A program made the translations under genes and the position numbers. Below are positions 43,731-53,945 of a stretch of DNA of 64,000 nt, piece by piece. This DNA is from Thiohalomonas sp041685045 (GTDB lineage Bacteria; Pseudomonadota; Gammaproteobacteria; Thiohalomonadales; Thiohalomonadaceae). The first letter of the stretch is position 1, and every line of letters starts with the position of its first letter. Under the pieces are notes generated by a model, which searched no databases, had not been told where the DNA came from, and was given only the letters and a program-made list of their open reading frames with translations. The stretch is from assembly GCA_041685045.1 (NCBI GenBank), contig JAWLGP010000015.1, positions 1 to 64,000 of the forward strand, given 5' to 3'.

Positions 43731-43865
43731 CGGATTTCCTCTCGACAATAAAGACGCATAGCATAACCGTAAGCGGTAACGGATCAAATACGCGGGCGGT
43801 TCCCTTGCAAGTGCCAAGCGCTTGTAAGAGCATGTGCCCGCCTTTCCTTGAGGGGACAGCGATCG

Positions 43866-44666
43866 ATGGCGGAGGGCGGCTCAGCTCCATTGAAACAGAA
43901 TCGGGTGGCCTGCAACGACTGCAGCCTCGCACAGCTCTGTCTGCCGATGGTGGTCGATCCGGTCAACCTCGAGGCGCTGGAGCGGATCATCAAGCGGCGC
44001 CGACCGCTGAAACGCGGCGAGCACCTGTTTCAAATGGGGGCGCCGTTCCAGTCCATCTATGCGGTTCGGTCCGGCTCGATCAAAACCTACGCGCCCACCG
44101 AGGACGGTCAGGAGCAGGTGGCCGGCTTTCACCTGCCGGGCGAACTGATTGGTCTCGATGCGATTCAGCGCGACGGCTATCCGGTCGCCGCCAAGGTCCT
44201 GGAAACCACCAGCGTCTGCGAACTGCCGTTCGCACAGCTCGATACCCTTTGTGATCGGACGCCGACACTGCAACGCCTGCTGCGGGGTTTGTTGATCAAG
44301 GAACTCGGCCACCAGCAGGAGATGCTGATGTTGCTCGGCAAGAAGAGTGCGGAAGAGCGCCTTGCCGGCCTGTTGGTCAACCTGGCCAGCCGCTACAGCG
44401 AGCGAGGCCTTTCCGACTGCGAATTCCACCTCAGCATGTCCCGCAACGATATTGCCAATTACCTGGGCCTGGCGGTGGAGACAGTGAGCCGGCTGTTCAC
44501 CCGGTTTCAGGAAGAGCGCCTGCTGTTCGTTCAGCGCAAACACGTTCGAATCCGGGACATGACGCGGTTGAAGGCGATTGCCTTTCACGACCGGCCTGGA
44601 CAGGACGCCCGCGGGCGATCCGAAAACCGGCAGTCGGGCGCCTTGGCACAGGACGTATCGGGCTGA
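43866..44666 (+). CDS. fnr: FNR-type oxygen-sensing transcription regulator
   Basis: This 266-residue Crp/Fnr regulator senses oxygen through a 4Fe-4S cluster. Ligands are C16, C19 and C25 in ACNDCSLAQLC and C118 in TTSVCELPF. The helix-turn-helix has E205, S208 and R209 (ETVSRLF), the residues that read TTGAT half-sites. The cyclic-nucleotide-like fold lies at 45-160. ATG at 43866 follows AGGGGA; TTG at 43848 is unlikely. A matching FNR box is only 42 bp after its stop, upstream of ccoN, which is its likely target. Confidence 0.95.
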   Translation: MAEGGSAPLKQNRVACNDCSLAQLCLPMVVDPVNLEALERIIKRRRPLKRGEHLFQMGAPFQSIYAVRSGSIKTYAPTEDGQEQVAGFHLPGELIGLDAIQRDGYPVAAKVLETTSVCELPFAQLDTLCDRTPTLQRLLRGLLIKELGHQQEMLMLLGKKSAEERLAGLLVNLASRYSERGLSDCEFHLSMSRNDIANYLGLAVETVSRLFTRFQEERLLFVQRKHVRIRDMTRLKAIAFHDRPGQDARGRSENRQSGALAQDVSG

Positions 44667-44707
44667 GCGAAGAGAGTTCCGTGAAACTGTGTGAAATCAC
44701 ACGTTGT

Positions 44708-44721
44708 TTGACAAAAATCAA
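44708..44721 (+). promoter_or_regulatory. FNR box upstream of ccoN
   Basis: TTGAC-AAAA-ATCAA matches the FNR consensus TTGAT-N4-ATCAA in nine of ten defined bases. Its centre (44714.5) is about 42 bp upstream of the start point expected from the -10 element at 44745, the standard position for FNR activation. Confidence 0.85.
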
Positions 44722-44744
44722 TGTTCTGGCATCTTCACTTCGAC

Positions 44745-44750
44745 TAATAT
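44745..44750 (+). promoter_or_regulatory. -10 element of the predicted FNR-dependent cco promoter
   Basis: TAATAT lies 23 bp after the FNR box and would place the transcription start near 44756-44757. No -35 box is needed at a class II FNR promoter. A similar CTAATATTCG occurs at 48631-48640 upstream of ccoG, without an FNR box. Confidence 0.65.
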
Positions 44751-44755
44751 TCGGC

Positions 44756-44793
44756 CACTGCCTGGGAGATTCGGGGGTTTCTTCCAGGCAGTG
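44756..44793 (+). other. Hairpin at the predicted 5' end of the cco mRNA
   Basis: CACTGCCTGG (44756-44765) and CCAGGCAGTG (44784-44793) are perfect 10-bp arms around an 18-nt loop. The stem would begin at or next to the first transcribed base, a place where hairpins stabilise mRNA. The remaining leader to ccoN (44794-45150) has no recognisable gene; about 395 nt of leader is long for this operon. Confidence 0.65.
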
Positions 44794-45150
44794 ATAGGCG
44801 CACAACTATTTATAACTATTAGTATTTTCGTCGGTCTTTCGGTGCACCCGCGAGGCCGCCGCTTGCATACACATAAGCTTCCCTCCTGCGCCTGTCACCT
44901 GACATTGACGCATAATCCCCATCGGTTTTCGGTCGGGCTTCGGCCCGGTGTGCAATTCATTTTCTGATGATGTGCGGCAATGCTGCAGGTCGATGGTGAA
45001 AGGAGGGCAGACGCGACTACCAGATCCCCGAAGTACCTGAATGTGGCCTCTGCGGCCCAATTCAACCCCCAAAACAAAAGAGTTTCCCGGTGGCGGTAGC
45101 CGGAAGGCGACCCGACCATTGATTTCGGTGAAAACTAAAGGAGACTACTC

Positions 45151-46578
<1,428 letters not shown>

Positions 46579-46597
46579 GCGAAGGAGTAAACTGATA

Positions 46598-47323
46598 ATG
46601 GCTGATCAAATCTACTCGACAAAACTGCAAGACAAGATCGAGCGCAACACGTTCCTGATGTTCATCTTCCTGGTCGTGTTGCTGTCGGTCGGTGGCCTCG
46701 TCGAAATCGCTCCGCTGTTCTATCTGGACGATACGATGGAGCACAAACGTGCGGCCCTTGCAGACAAGACCATCGTGTGGGATCGCAAGCCGGGCCAGAC
46801 CCTGAACGATTGGCAGCCGGGTGACGGTGTCCGTCCCTACAAGCCGCTCGAACTGGCTGGTCGTGACGTCTACCTCCGCGAAGGCTGCTACACCTGCCAC
46901 TCGCAGATGGTGCGTCCGTTCCGCGATGAGAATGAGCGTTATGGCCACTACTCGCTGGCCTCCGAGTCCATGTACGACCACCCCTTCCAGTGGGGGTCCA
47001 AGCGTACCGGTCCGGATCTGGCCCGCCTGGGTGGCAAGTACTCCGATGAATGGCACATCCAGCACCTGCGTGCTCCGCGCTCCGTGGTTCCGGAGTCGGT
47101 GATGCCGAACTATCCGTGGCTTGAAAACAATGCCGTCGATGGTTCGCACGTGGCGGCGGCGATGCGTCGCATGCAGGTCCTCGGCGTGCCGTATGAGGAA
47201 GGCGATATCGCTTCCGCTGCGGCAGAGGTGCAGGGCAAGACCGAAATGGATGCCATGGTCGCCTACCTGCAGTCGCTGGGTAACCACGTGAAATTCGACG
47301 AGGGCGTGGACTACCGTGACTAA
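46598..47323 (+). CDS. ccoO: cbb3-type cytochrome c oxidase subunit II (monohaem)
   Basis: The 241-residue subunit has one N-terminal membrane helix (about 18-40) and a haem c site CYTCHSQMVRPF. It passes electrons from CcoP to CcoN. A further methionine ligand is expected in SVMPNYPWL. Its stop overlaps the GTG start of ccoQ by eight bases. Confidence 0.98.
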   Translation: MADQIYSTKLQDKIERNTFLMFIFLVVLLSVGGLVEIAPLFYLDDTMEHKRAALADKTIVWDRKPGQTLNDWQPGDGVRPYKPLELAGRDVYLREGCYTCHSQMVRPFRDENERYGHYSLASESMYDHPFQWGSKRTGPDLARLGGKYSDEWHIQHLRAPRSVVPESVMPNYPWLENNAVDGSHVAAAMRRMQVLGVPYEEGDIASAAAEVQGKTEMDAMVAYLQSLGNHVKFDEGVDYRD

Positions 47324-47513
47324 ACTCGCGGAATACCTCCAGACGGACTGGGCGTCGATGACGCTGCATGACTGGATCGGGACGATCATGACAGTGATGG
47401 TCTTCCTGCTCATGGTCGGCCTGTACGTTTGGGTGTTCCACCCCAAGAACAAGGGGCGTTTCGAGTCACAACGGTTAGCGCAAGAATTCGATTCGGAGGA
47501 CGAAAACAAATGA
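47316..47513 (+). CDS. ccoQ: cbb3-type oxidase small subunit CcoQ
   Basis: The 65-residue protein has a single membrane helix (about 24-45, IGTIMTVMVFLLMVGLYVWVF) and a charged C-terminus. It stabilises the oxidase complex. The GTG start lies inside ccoO and its stop overlaps the ATG of ccoP (ATGA), so the three are translationally coupled. Confidence 0.92.
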   Translation: MTKLAEYLQTDWASMTLHDWIGTIMTVMVFLLMVGLYVWVFHPKNKGRFESQRLAQEFDSEDENK

Positions 47514-48355
47514 GCGATCAAAACAATCCGTATGGTGCCGGCACTACCGGTCACCTGTGGGACGACAACTTGGCGGAGCTGACCAACGAGCCGCCAAAGT
47601 GGTGGATGCTCGGTCTGCATGCCAGCTGGATTCTGGTGGTGCTGTACACCATCGTTTATCCCTCCTGGCCGCTGATCAGCAGTCATACCAAGGGGCTCCT
47701 CGACTGGACGTCGATCAAGGAGTACAAGCAGGACCTCGCCGCTATTGAAGAGGTTCGTGCCCAGTACGAAACCCAACTGCCGGGCAAGTCCGCCGCCGCC
47801 ATTCTGGCCGACGACGATCTGAGCCGGTACGTGGAGCGTTCGGCGAAAGTGCTGTTCGGTGACAACTGTGCCGCGTGCCACGGATCGGGCGGTCAGGGTG
47901 GCCCGGGCTTCCCGGTGCTGGCTGACGACGAATGGCTGTACGGTGGTCAGGTCGAAACCATCGCCCAGACCGTCACCGCTGGTCGCATGGGCATGATGCC
48001 GGCCAAGGGCGGTGCCAACCTGTCCGAAGCCGAAGTCAGCGAACTGGCCCAGGCCATTGCCAGCGGCAACCCGATGTCTTCGCCGCTGTACATGGGCAAG
48101 GGAACCTGCTTCGCCTGCCACGGGCCGGACGGCAAGGGTAACCAGATGCTGGGTGCCCCGAACCTCACCGACCAGGTGTGGCGCTTTGGCAACGGCAGCG
48201 TCGAAGACGTCAAGTACACCATCACGCACGGCGTCAACGATCCGCAGGACAAGCAGACCCGCAATGCGGTCATGCCGTCCTTCAAGGACCGCCTGAGCGA
48301 AACGGAAATCAAGAAGCTGGCCGTCTACGTCCACCGCATGGGTGGCGGCGAGTAA
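47510..48355 (+). CDS. ccoP: cbb3-type cytochrome c oxidase subunit III (dihaem)
   Basis: The 281-residue subunit has an N-terminal domain with one membrane helix (about 32-50) and two haem c sites, CAACH at 120-124 and CFACH at 200-204, with methionine ligands expected in GMMPAKGG and AVMPSFKD. ATG at 47510 starts MSDQNNPYGAGTTGHLWDDNL, the CcoP N-terminus. It accepts electrons from soluble cytochromes. Confidence 0.98.
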   Translation: MSDQNNPYGAGTTGHLWDDNLAELTNEPPKWWMLGLHASWILVVLYTIVYPSWPLISSHTKGLLDWTSIKEYKQDLAAIEEVRAQYETQLPGKSAAAILADDDLSRYVERSAKVLFGDNCAACHGSGGQGGPGFPVLADDEWLYGGQVETIAQTVTAGRMGMMPAKGGANLSEAEVSELAQAIASGNPMSSPLYMGKGTCFACHGPDGKGNQMLGAPNLTDQVWRFGNGSVEDVKYTITHGVNDPQDKQTRNAVMPSFKDRLSETEIKKLAVYVHRMGGGE

Positions 48356-48438
48356 GGCCGGCGGTTCGCCTACTGTAAATCCAAGTGGCGGTCACCCGGC
48401 GCGCCGGGTGCCGCCAGTACCATGGGGGTAACACAAAG

Positions 48439-48552
48439 ATGGATTGGGTAGAACTGGGCTCATATCTGACCATAGCTGTATCGGCGCTGGTCGTCATTAT
48501 CCTCGGGGTCAAGGGTTACAACTTGATCTGGAAAGACGGCGACAAGAACTGA
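48439..48552 (+). CDS. 37-residue single-helix membrane protein, CcoM-like
   Basis: This short ORF encodes MDWVELGSYLTIAVSALVVI and continues ILGVKGYNLIWKDGDKN. It has one clear membrane helix (about 10-25) and a charged C-terminus. GGGGGT lies about 9 bp upstream. It sits 83 bp after ccoP and before a strong terminator, so it is in the cco transcript. Its size and topology resemble CcoM, the small extra subunit of Pseudomonas stutzeri cbb3 oxidase, but homology is not shown here. Confidence 0.75.
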   Translation: MDWVELGSYLTIAVSALVVIILGVKGYNLIWKDGDKN

Positions 48553-48588
48553 TTAAGCTGTAAAACAAAAACAGTTTGTAAGCGAGGA

Positions 48589-48619
48589 GGGGGGCCTGGC
48601 TAAGGCCCCCCTTTTTTTT
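48589..48619 (+). terminator. Rho-independent terminator of the ccoNOQP transcript
   Basis: GGGGGGCC (48589-48596) and GGCCCCCC (48604-48611) form a perfect 8-bp GC stem with a 7-nt loop, followed by eight T residues. It closes the ccoNOQP-small ORF unit. Confidence 0.95.
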
Positions 48620-48754
48620 ATTACAGTGTGCTAATATTCGTCGCCGCTCCTGCCATCGGGAGCGGCCCTTGCGGACCTGGTATCGCGACTCGGGGCGGCA
48701 AAATGTGGCCGCTCTCAATCCCGGAAGGTCCCTTTATTGCGACGGGAGGCAGAA

Positions 48755-50176
48755 GTGAGCGAAATCGCTGAAAAAGCAGCAAAATCCAGCGTAGACGCCA
48801 TTTATGAAGAAGCGGTTCACTGGCATGTCAACACGGGTGGGGAGACCATCCATGCGAAGCGGATGCCGGGAAGTTTTCGCACATTCAAGTGGCTGGCCGC
48901 ATCGAGTTGGCTGATCTTCTTCCTTGGCCCTTATCTGCGTTGGGGCGACCGTCAGGCGATCCTGTTCGACATCCCGAATCGCAAGTTTCACATCTTAGAA
49001 ATCACCATCATGCCCCAGGACGTCTGGATGCTGTCCCTGGTGCTGCTGTTCTTTGCCATCCTGCTCGCGGTGGTCACCTCCATCGCAGGGCGTGTGTTCT
49101 GCGGCTATTTCTGTTTTCAGACCATTTGGACCGATGTCTACACCTGGATAGAGGACAAACTGGAAGGTCAGCCGCACGCCAGGCGGAAGCTCGACAATGC
49201 CCCGCTGGTCGAACGAATCAAGAAGCGGTTGCCGAAGCATGTCGCATGGCTCGTCATCGCCATGCTCACCGGCGTCAGCTTCGCCGCCTGGTTCACCGAC
49301 GCCATCGATCTGTGGACGGGCTACCTGACCCTGACCGCGCCCACAACGGCGTGGATTGTCCTGGCCCTGTTCACGGGCGGTACTTACCTCCTCGCCGGCT
49401 TCATGCGTGAGCAGGTCTGCTTCTGGCTATGCCCCTACGCGCGCATTCAGGGTGTGATGTACGACAAGGAGACCATCCTGCCCGCCTACGACTACACCCG
49501 TGGCGAACCCCGTGGGAAGTTGAAAAAGGGGCAGGCGGTTGAAGGCCAGGGCGACTGCATCGACTGCAACCAGTGCGTGGCGGTCTGTCCGACCGGTATC
49601 GACATCCGTGCCGGCCAGCAGGAAGGTTGTATCACGTGCGCGCTTTGCATCGACGCCTGCGATGCGATCATGGAGAAGATCAGCAAGCCGAAGGGCCTGA
49701 TCCGCTATGCCTCCCTGGATGAACTGGAGGGCCAGCCGACGCTCAAATTGTGGCGGCGCCCACGCGTCCTGGTTTACGTCACGATACTCACCATTGCCGC
49801 GGCCGGTATCCTCTACGGACTGACCCACATCGGCGCACTGGCGATTAGCGTACTGCACGAACGCCAGCCGTTGTACGTGCAGCAGAGCGATGGCTCGATT
49901 CAGAACAAGTACGAAATCAAGATCCTCAACAAGACTGAGCAGGCCCATCAGGTTCAGCTGACCGCCGAGGGGCCGGAGCACATGGTGCTCGACACCCCGG
50001 ACCAGCCGCTGCTGGCGCGGGCCGGCGAGGTGACGCGTTACACCGTGTTTGTGCGGGTCCCCCGTGGTAAGCTGGAAGCCGAACACCAGCCGATTCTCTT
50101 CCGGGTCGATTCGGTCGGTGGTGAGCTCGAAGCGAGCGACGAATACGAAAGCATGTTTGTTGGACCGCGCCGCTGA
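48755..50176 (+). CDS. ccoG: cbb3 oxidase accessory ferredoxin-like protein CcoG
   Basis: CcoG (FixG/RdxA) is a membrane iron-sulfur protein with cupric reductase activity used in CuB insertion. The 473-residue product has five membrane helices and two 4Fe-4S motifs at about 267-305 (CIDCNQCVAVCP and CITCALCIDAC), plus a C-terminal Ig-like periplasmic domain. GTG at 48755 is preferred since GGGAGG lies 5 bp upstream; TTG at 48737 is in frame. A TAATAT at 48632-48637 may be the promoter. Confidence 0.96.
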   Translation: MSEIAEKAAKSSVDAIYEEAVHWHVNTGGETIHAKRMPGSFRTFKWLAASSWLIFFLGPYLRWGDRQAILFDIPNRKFHILEITIMPQDVWMLSLVLLFFAILLAVVTSIAGRVFCGYFCFQTIWTDVYTWIEDKLEGQPHARRKLDNAPLVERIKKRLPKHVAWLVIAMLTGVSFAAWFTDAIDLWTGYLTLTAPTTAWIVLALFTGGTYLLAGFMREQVCFWLCPYARIQGVMYDKETILPAYDYTRGEPRGKLKKGQAVEGQGDCIDCNQCVAVCPTGIDIRAGQQEGCITCALCIDACDAIMEKISKPKGLIRYASLDELEGQPTLKLWRRPRVLVYVTILTIAAAGILYGLTHIGALAISVLHERQPLYVQQSDGSIQNKYEIKILNKTEQAHQVQLTAEGPEHMVLDTPDQPLLARAGEVTRYTVFVRVPRGKLEAEHQPILFRVDSVGGELEASDEYESMFVGPRR

Positions 50177-50202
50177 TTGGCAGACCTTAAGAGGGGAGAA
50201 CG

Positions 50203-50718
50203 ATGCTGAAGGGCATTTCCCAGGACAACAAAAAAGCGCTCGGTAACCCGTGGGTGCTCGGCTGGCTGGCGCTGGTGGTGGTCGTGTTCGGCGTCAACGC
50301 CGGCATGGTCGCCACGGCGGTGGCAACGAACCCCGGACTGGTCGAGGAGGACTATTACCAGCGGGGCCAGGACCACGAGAAGCAGTACCAACAGCGCATG
50401 CAGGCCCGCACTGAACTCGGTTGGCAGGTTGCGCTCGATGTGCCGCCCAAGATCGTGATGAGCAAGGAAGGCGTTTTCCGCCTGCATCTGGCGGACAACC
50501 ACGGTGTGCCGCTAAACGGTGCCGAAGTGGGGTTGACCGCCTACCGGCCCTCCGACGCCAGCGCGGATTTTCAGGTCAATCTCAGGGAAACGGCGCCCGG
50601 CCAGTATGACGGCTATTTTGCGCTGCCGCTGAAAGGGATTTGGGACCTGAAGGTGAATGTCGCCAAAAGCGAGCACGTCTGGGACATGTCCCGCCGTGTT
50701 ATGGTCCGCGCCCAATAA
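50203..50718 (+). CDS. ccoH: cbb3 oxidase assembly protein CcoH/FixH
   Basis: The 171-residue protein has one N-terminal membrane helix (about 18-40) and a periplasmic domain: NPGLVEEDYYQRGQDHEKQYQ, GVPLNGAEVGLTAYRPSDASADF, LPLKGIWDLKVNV. It is needed for late assembly of the oxidase. It lies 26 bp after ccoG. Confidence 0.93.
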   Translation: MLKGISQDNKKALGNPWVLGWLALVVVVFGVNAGMVATAVATNPGLVEEDYYQRGQDHEKQYQQRMQARTELGWQVALDVPPKIVMSKEGVFRLHLADNHGVPLNGAEVGLTAYRPSDASADFQVNLRETAPGQYDGYFALPLKGIWDLKVNVAKSEHVWDMSRRVMVRAQ

Positions 50719-50727
50719 ACTCCTGCC

Positions 50728-50751
50728 GGACCGCCCCGCCCGGGGCGGTCC
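50728..50751 (+). terminator. Possible hairpin terminator or attenuator between ccoH and ccoI
   Basis: GGACCGCCCC and GGGGCGGTCC form a perfect 10-bp stem with a 4-nt loop. The T-run starts about 10 nt later (GTTTTTCC at 50761), so termination would be partial. It could set lower expression of ccoI. Confidence 0.55.
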
Positions 50752-50814
50752 TTCGCACCGGTTTTTCCATTAGAATACCCGTTCATCCCGGCTCAGGGGA
50801 GCCACGGAATTCCT

Positions 50815-53337
50815 ATGTCGAAACCCGAGACCTCCGGCGAAAGCTGCTTCCACTGTGGCCTTCCCGTACCCAAGAGTGAGCAGCACCGCGCGCGCCTGGA
50901 GGGCGCCGAACGCCACTTCTGCTGTCTCGGTTGCAAGGCGGTGTGCGAGGCGATCTACGAGTCCGGGCTGGAGGGTTTCTACCAGCGCACGCCGGATGGC
51001 ACGTTGTTGGCGCCCCCGCCGGAACCACCCAAGGATGTCGACATGTTCGACCTGGACGAAGTCCAGGCCGAATTCGTGGCCAATCTCGGTAACCTGCGCG
51101 AGATCAATCTACTGGTTGAGGGGATCCACTGTGCCGCCTGCGTCTGGTTGATCGAACGGACGCTCGGGCGCATGGCAGGGGTGGTCGGTGCCAGCGTCAA
51201 TCTTTCGGGCAAGCGCCTGCTGGTGCGCTGGGACAACGAAAAGCTGCACCTCTCAGACATCATCCGCCGTCTTGCCCAAATCGGCTATTCCGCCGTGCCA
51301 TTCGATCCGGAGGCGGCGGAAGGCAGCATCAAGAAGCAGCACCGGGCGATGCTGTATCGCTTGGCCTTCGCCGGCTTTGCGATGATGAACCTGATGTGGG
51401 TCTCCATCGCCCTCTACGCCGGTGCCAGTGAAGACGAGTTCCGCACTCTTTTCCATTGGGTTGGTTTCGCGCTGGCGACCCCGACCCTGTTCTACTCCGG
51501 CTGGCCGTTCTTTCGGGGCGCGTTGGCCGGGATCCGTAACCTTCACCTGACGATGGACCTGCCGATCGTGATCGGCGCTACCGCCACCTATCTCTATTCG
51601 GTCTATGTCACCGTCACCGGGACCACCACCGGCGAGGTCTACTTCGACACGGTGGTCAACTTCATGTTCGTGATCCTGATCGGTCGCGCCCTGGAAGGGC
51701 TGTCACGGCGCCATGCGGTGGCGGCAACGCAGCGCCTGATGGATCTGCAACCGCGAGTGGCGACAGTGCTGCGGGGCAATGAAGAGGAAGTGGTGGCGAT
51801 CCGCGCCGTCAAGGTCGGCGACACGGTACTGGTTAAGGCTGGCAACAAGATCCCGGTGGATGGCATCGTACTGGAAGGACGCAGCAGCGTCGACGAGTCG
51901 ATGCTTTCGGGCGAGTCCGAGGGGCGCACCAAGGGGGAAGGGGATCGGGTCAGTGCCGGCACGGTCAATCTGACCAGCGCCCTCACGGTCCGTGTGGAGG
52001 GCACGCTGGCGAATACTGCACTCGGGCGCATTATCGCGCTGGTGGAGGAGGCGCAGGGCTCGAAGGCGCCGATTCAGCGGCTGGCCGATCGTATCGTTCC
52101 CTGGTTCGTGGCGGGGACACTGACCCTGGCCGCCATCACTTTCGGGATCTGGCTCGACACCGGAATCGAAACGGCGTTGACGGCCGCTGTCGCCGTACTC
52201 ATTATCACCTGCCCATGCGCGCTCGGCATGGCCACGCCCATGGCCGTGGCGGTGGCCTCCGGGCAGGCCGCGCGGCACGGCATTCTGGTGAAGAACGGTG
52301 CCGTGTTGGAGATGCTCTCGCGGATCGACCATGTGGTGTTCGACAAGACCGGCACCCTCACCGAGGGCAAGATGCGGGTACGCGAGCTAGTGGTGGAAAC
52401 CGCCAGCGAGTCGGAGCTCCTGCGCCTGGCTGCGGCGGTGGAGCGCTTTTCGGAACACAACGTCGCGGCGGCGATCGTGGGGGAGGCCGAGCGCCGAAAA
52501 CTCGCCTTCCGCGACGGCGAGGTGCAGGCGTTCGTGAGCGAGCCGGGCTACGGGGTCGCCGCCCGCGTGGAGGGGCATCAATTGTGGCTCGGTACGGCCG
52601 ACTGGTTGAAGCGTAACGGCATCGAGGTTGCACCGACGCTCACCGACTCTGCCGCGAGCTTGGAAGATGCCGCCGTCACCTGCATCCACGTCGGCCTGGA
52701 CGGTCGGCATGCGGCAGTGATCGGGGTTGCCGACCGGTTGCGCGCCGATGCGCACGGACTGGTGGAGGCGCTGCGGGCATCGGGTATTCGCATGACCCTG
52801 CTTTCCGGCGACCGGCGCCGGGTGGCGGAGGCCGTGGCCGCGCAGCTCGGCGGCATGGAGGTGATGGCCGAGGTGTTGCCGCAGGACAAGGACCGGGTCA
52901 TTGCTGCGCTGCAGGCCGACGGCCGGCGCGTGGCGATGGTCGGCGACGGCGTGAACGATGCGCCGGCACTGACCCGCGCGGATGTCGGCATCGCGGTCGG
53001 CTCCGGCACCGACGTTTCCATGGAGTGCGCCGACATCGTGCTGATGAGCGATGAACTGAACAAGGTTCGCCTGGCCACGGCCCTGTCGCGGCGCACTCTG
53101 CGTACCATCCGCCAGAACATCGGCATTTCGTTCGTCTACAACAGCATCATGGTGCCGCTGGCGATGATGGCCTACGTCACGCCGCTGGTGGCGGCGATTG
53201 CGATGCCGATCAGCTCGTTGGCGGTGATCGGCAACGCCGCCAGGATCCGCTCCGTCTTTTCGCGGACGCCGGAACGCACCGAGGCCCGCCAGCATGAGCC
53301 GGCGTCGCCGCCGGCGGCTGGTCAAACCACAGGGTAA
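50815..53337 (+). CDS. ccoI: Copper-translocating P-type ATPase CcoI
   Basis: The 840-residue P1B ATPase exports copper for delivery to the cbb3 oxidase. The N-terminus has a CFHCGLPVP...CCLGC metal cluster region (11-45) and an HMA domain with CAAC at 106-109. Then come eight membrane helices, the transport motif CPC in TCPCALGMATP (about 465-475), DKTGTLTEG and GDGVNDAPAL. This N-terminal arrangement is typical of CcoI/FixI rather than CopA. Confidence 0.96.
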   Translation: MSKPETSGESCFHCGLPVPKSEQHRARLEGAERHFCCLGCKAVCEAIYESGLEGFYQRTPDGTLLAPPPEPPKDVDMFDLDEVQAEFVANLGNLREINLLVEGIHCAACVWLIERTLGRMAGVVGASVNLSGKRLLVRWDNEKLHLSDIIRRLAQIGYSAVPFDPEAAEGSIKKQHRAMLYRLAFAGFAMMNLMWVSIALYAGASEDEFRTLFHWVGFALATPTLFYSGWPFFRGALAGIRNLHLTMDLPIVIGATATYLYSVYVTVTGTTTGEVYFDTVVNFMFVILIGRALEGLSRRHAVAATQRLMDLQPRVATVLRGNEEEVVAIRAVKVGDTVLVKAGNKIPVDGIVLEGRSSVDESMLSGESEGRTKGEGDRVSAGTVNLTSALTVRVEGTLANTALGRIIALVEEAQGSKAPIQRLADRIVPWFVAGTLTLAAITFGIWLDTGIETALTAAVAVLIITCPCALGMATPMAVAVASGQAARHGILVKNGAVLEMLSRIDHVVFDKTGTLTEGKMRVRELVVETASESELLRLAAAVERFSEHNVAAAIVGEAERRKLAFRDGEVQAFVSEPGYGVAARVEGHQLWLGTADWLKRNGIEVAPTLTDSAASLEDAAVTCIHVGLDGRHAAVIGVADRLRADAHGLVEALRASGIRMTLLSGDRRRVAEAVAAQLGGMEVMAEVLPQDKDRVIAALQADGRRVAMVGDGVNDAPALTRADVGIAVGSGTDVSMECADIVLMSDELNKVRLATALSRRTLRTIRQNIGISFVYNSIMVPLAMMAYVTPLVAAIAMPISSLAVIGNAARIRSVFSRTPERTEARQHEPASPPAAGQTTG

Positions 53338-53341
53338 CGTT

Positions 53342-53563
53342 ATGGATGTAGTCTACACACTCATCCCCGGCATGATTGTGCTGGGCCTGGTGCTGGTCGG
53401 CATCCTCATCTGGGCGGTTAAACACGGCCAGTACGAAGACCTGGAAGGGGATGCCAACCGCATTCTGCTCGACGAGGACGAGGAGATGATGCCAGGCGAA
53501 AAGCCCGCGCGGCGGCCGGCCAAGCCGCGCCCGGACCTGAACGGTCCCGACGCCGAGGATTGA
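53342..53563 (+). CDS. ccoS: cbb3-type oxidase assembly protein CcoS
   Basis: The 73-residue protein has one membrane helix (about 6-26, TLIPGMIVLGLVLVGILIWAV) then HGQYEDLEGDANRILLDEDEE, the CcoS family signature, and a basic proline tail. It helps insert haem b and CuB. ATG at 53342 is four bases after the ccoI stop. Confidence 0.95.
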   Translation: MDVVYTLIPGMIVLGLVLVGILIWAVKHGQYEDLEGDANRILLDEDEEMMPGEKPARRPAKPRPDLNGPDAED

Positions 53564-53577
53564 AGAAACAGTCGGAA

Positions 53578-53945
53578 GCCGCGGTGCGGTTCGTTCCTCA
53601 CCGGCACCCTACAGTCGATAGCCTGCCGTGACCGTAGGATGTGGTGAGCTTGCGAACCGCATCGTTCGAGCCGCGGTGCGGTTCGTTCCTCACCGGCACC
53701 CTACAGTCGATAGTCTGCCGTGAGCGTAGGATGTGGTGAGCCTGCGAACCGCATCGTCCGAACCGCGGTGCGGTTCGTTCCTCACCGGCACCCTACAGTC
53801 GATAGCCTGCCGTGAGCGTAGGATGTGGTGAGCCTGCGAACCGCATCGTCCTGGCCGCGGTGCGGTTCGTTCCTCGACAACTGCTTCATGCGTTGCGCTA
53901 CCTCCTGCATCCATGCAGTCGTCACCACACCCTACGGAGACGATG
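53578..53945. repeat. 92-bp tandem repeat array with degenerate fourth unit
   Basis: Units start at 53578, 53670, 53762 and 53854, an exact 92-bp period. The first three differ by only a few bases; the fourth keeps the first 25 bp or so and then diverges. Each unit is itself an imperfect palindrome: GCGGTGCGGTTCG and CTCACC words in the left half, GGTGAGCCTGCGAACCGC in the right. It lies between convergent genes (ccoS and the gene ending at 53932) and overlaps the very end of the latter. Confidence 0.93.

Noticed and set aside
53578..53945. Tandem repeats considered as a CRISPR array
   Set aside because: The 92-bp units abut without unique spacers, are far too long for CRISPR repeats, and no cas genes are present.
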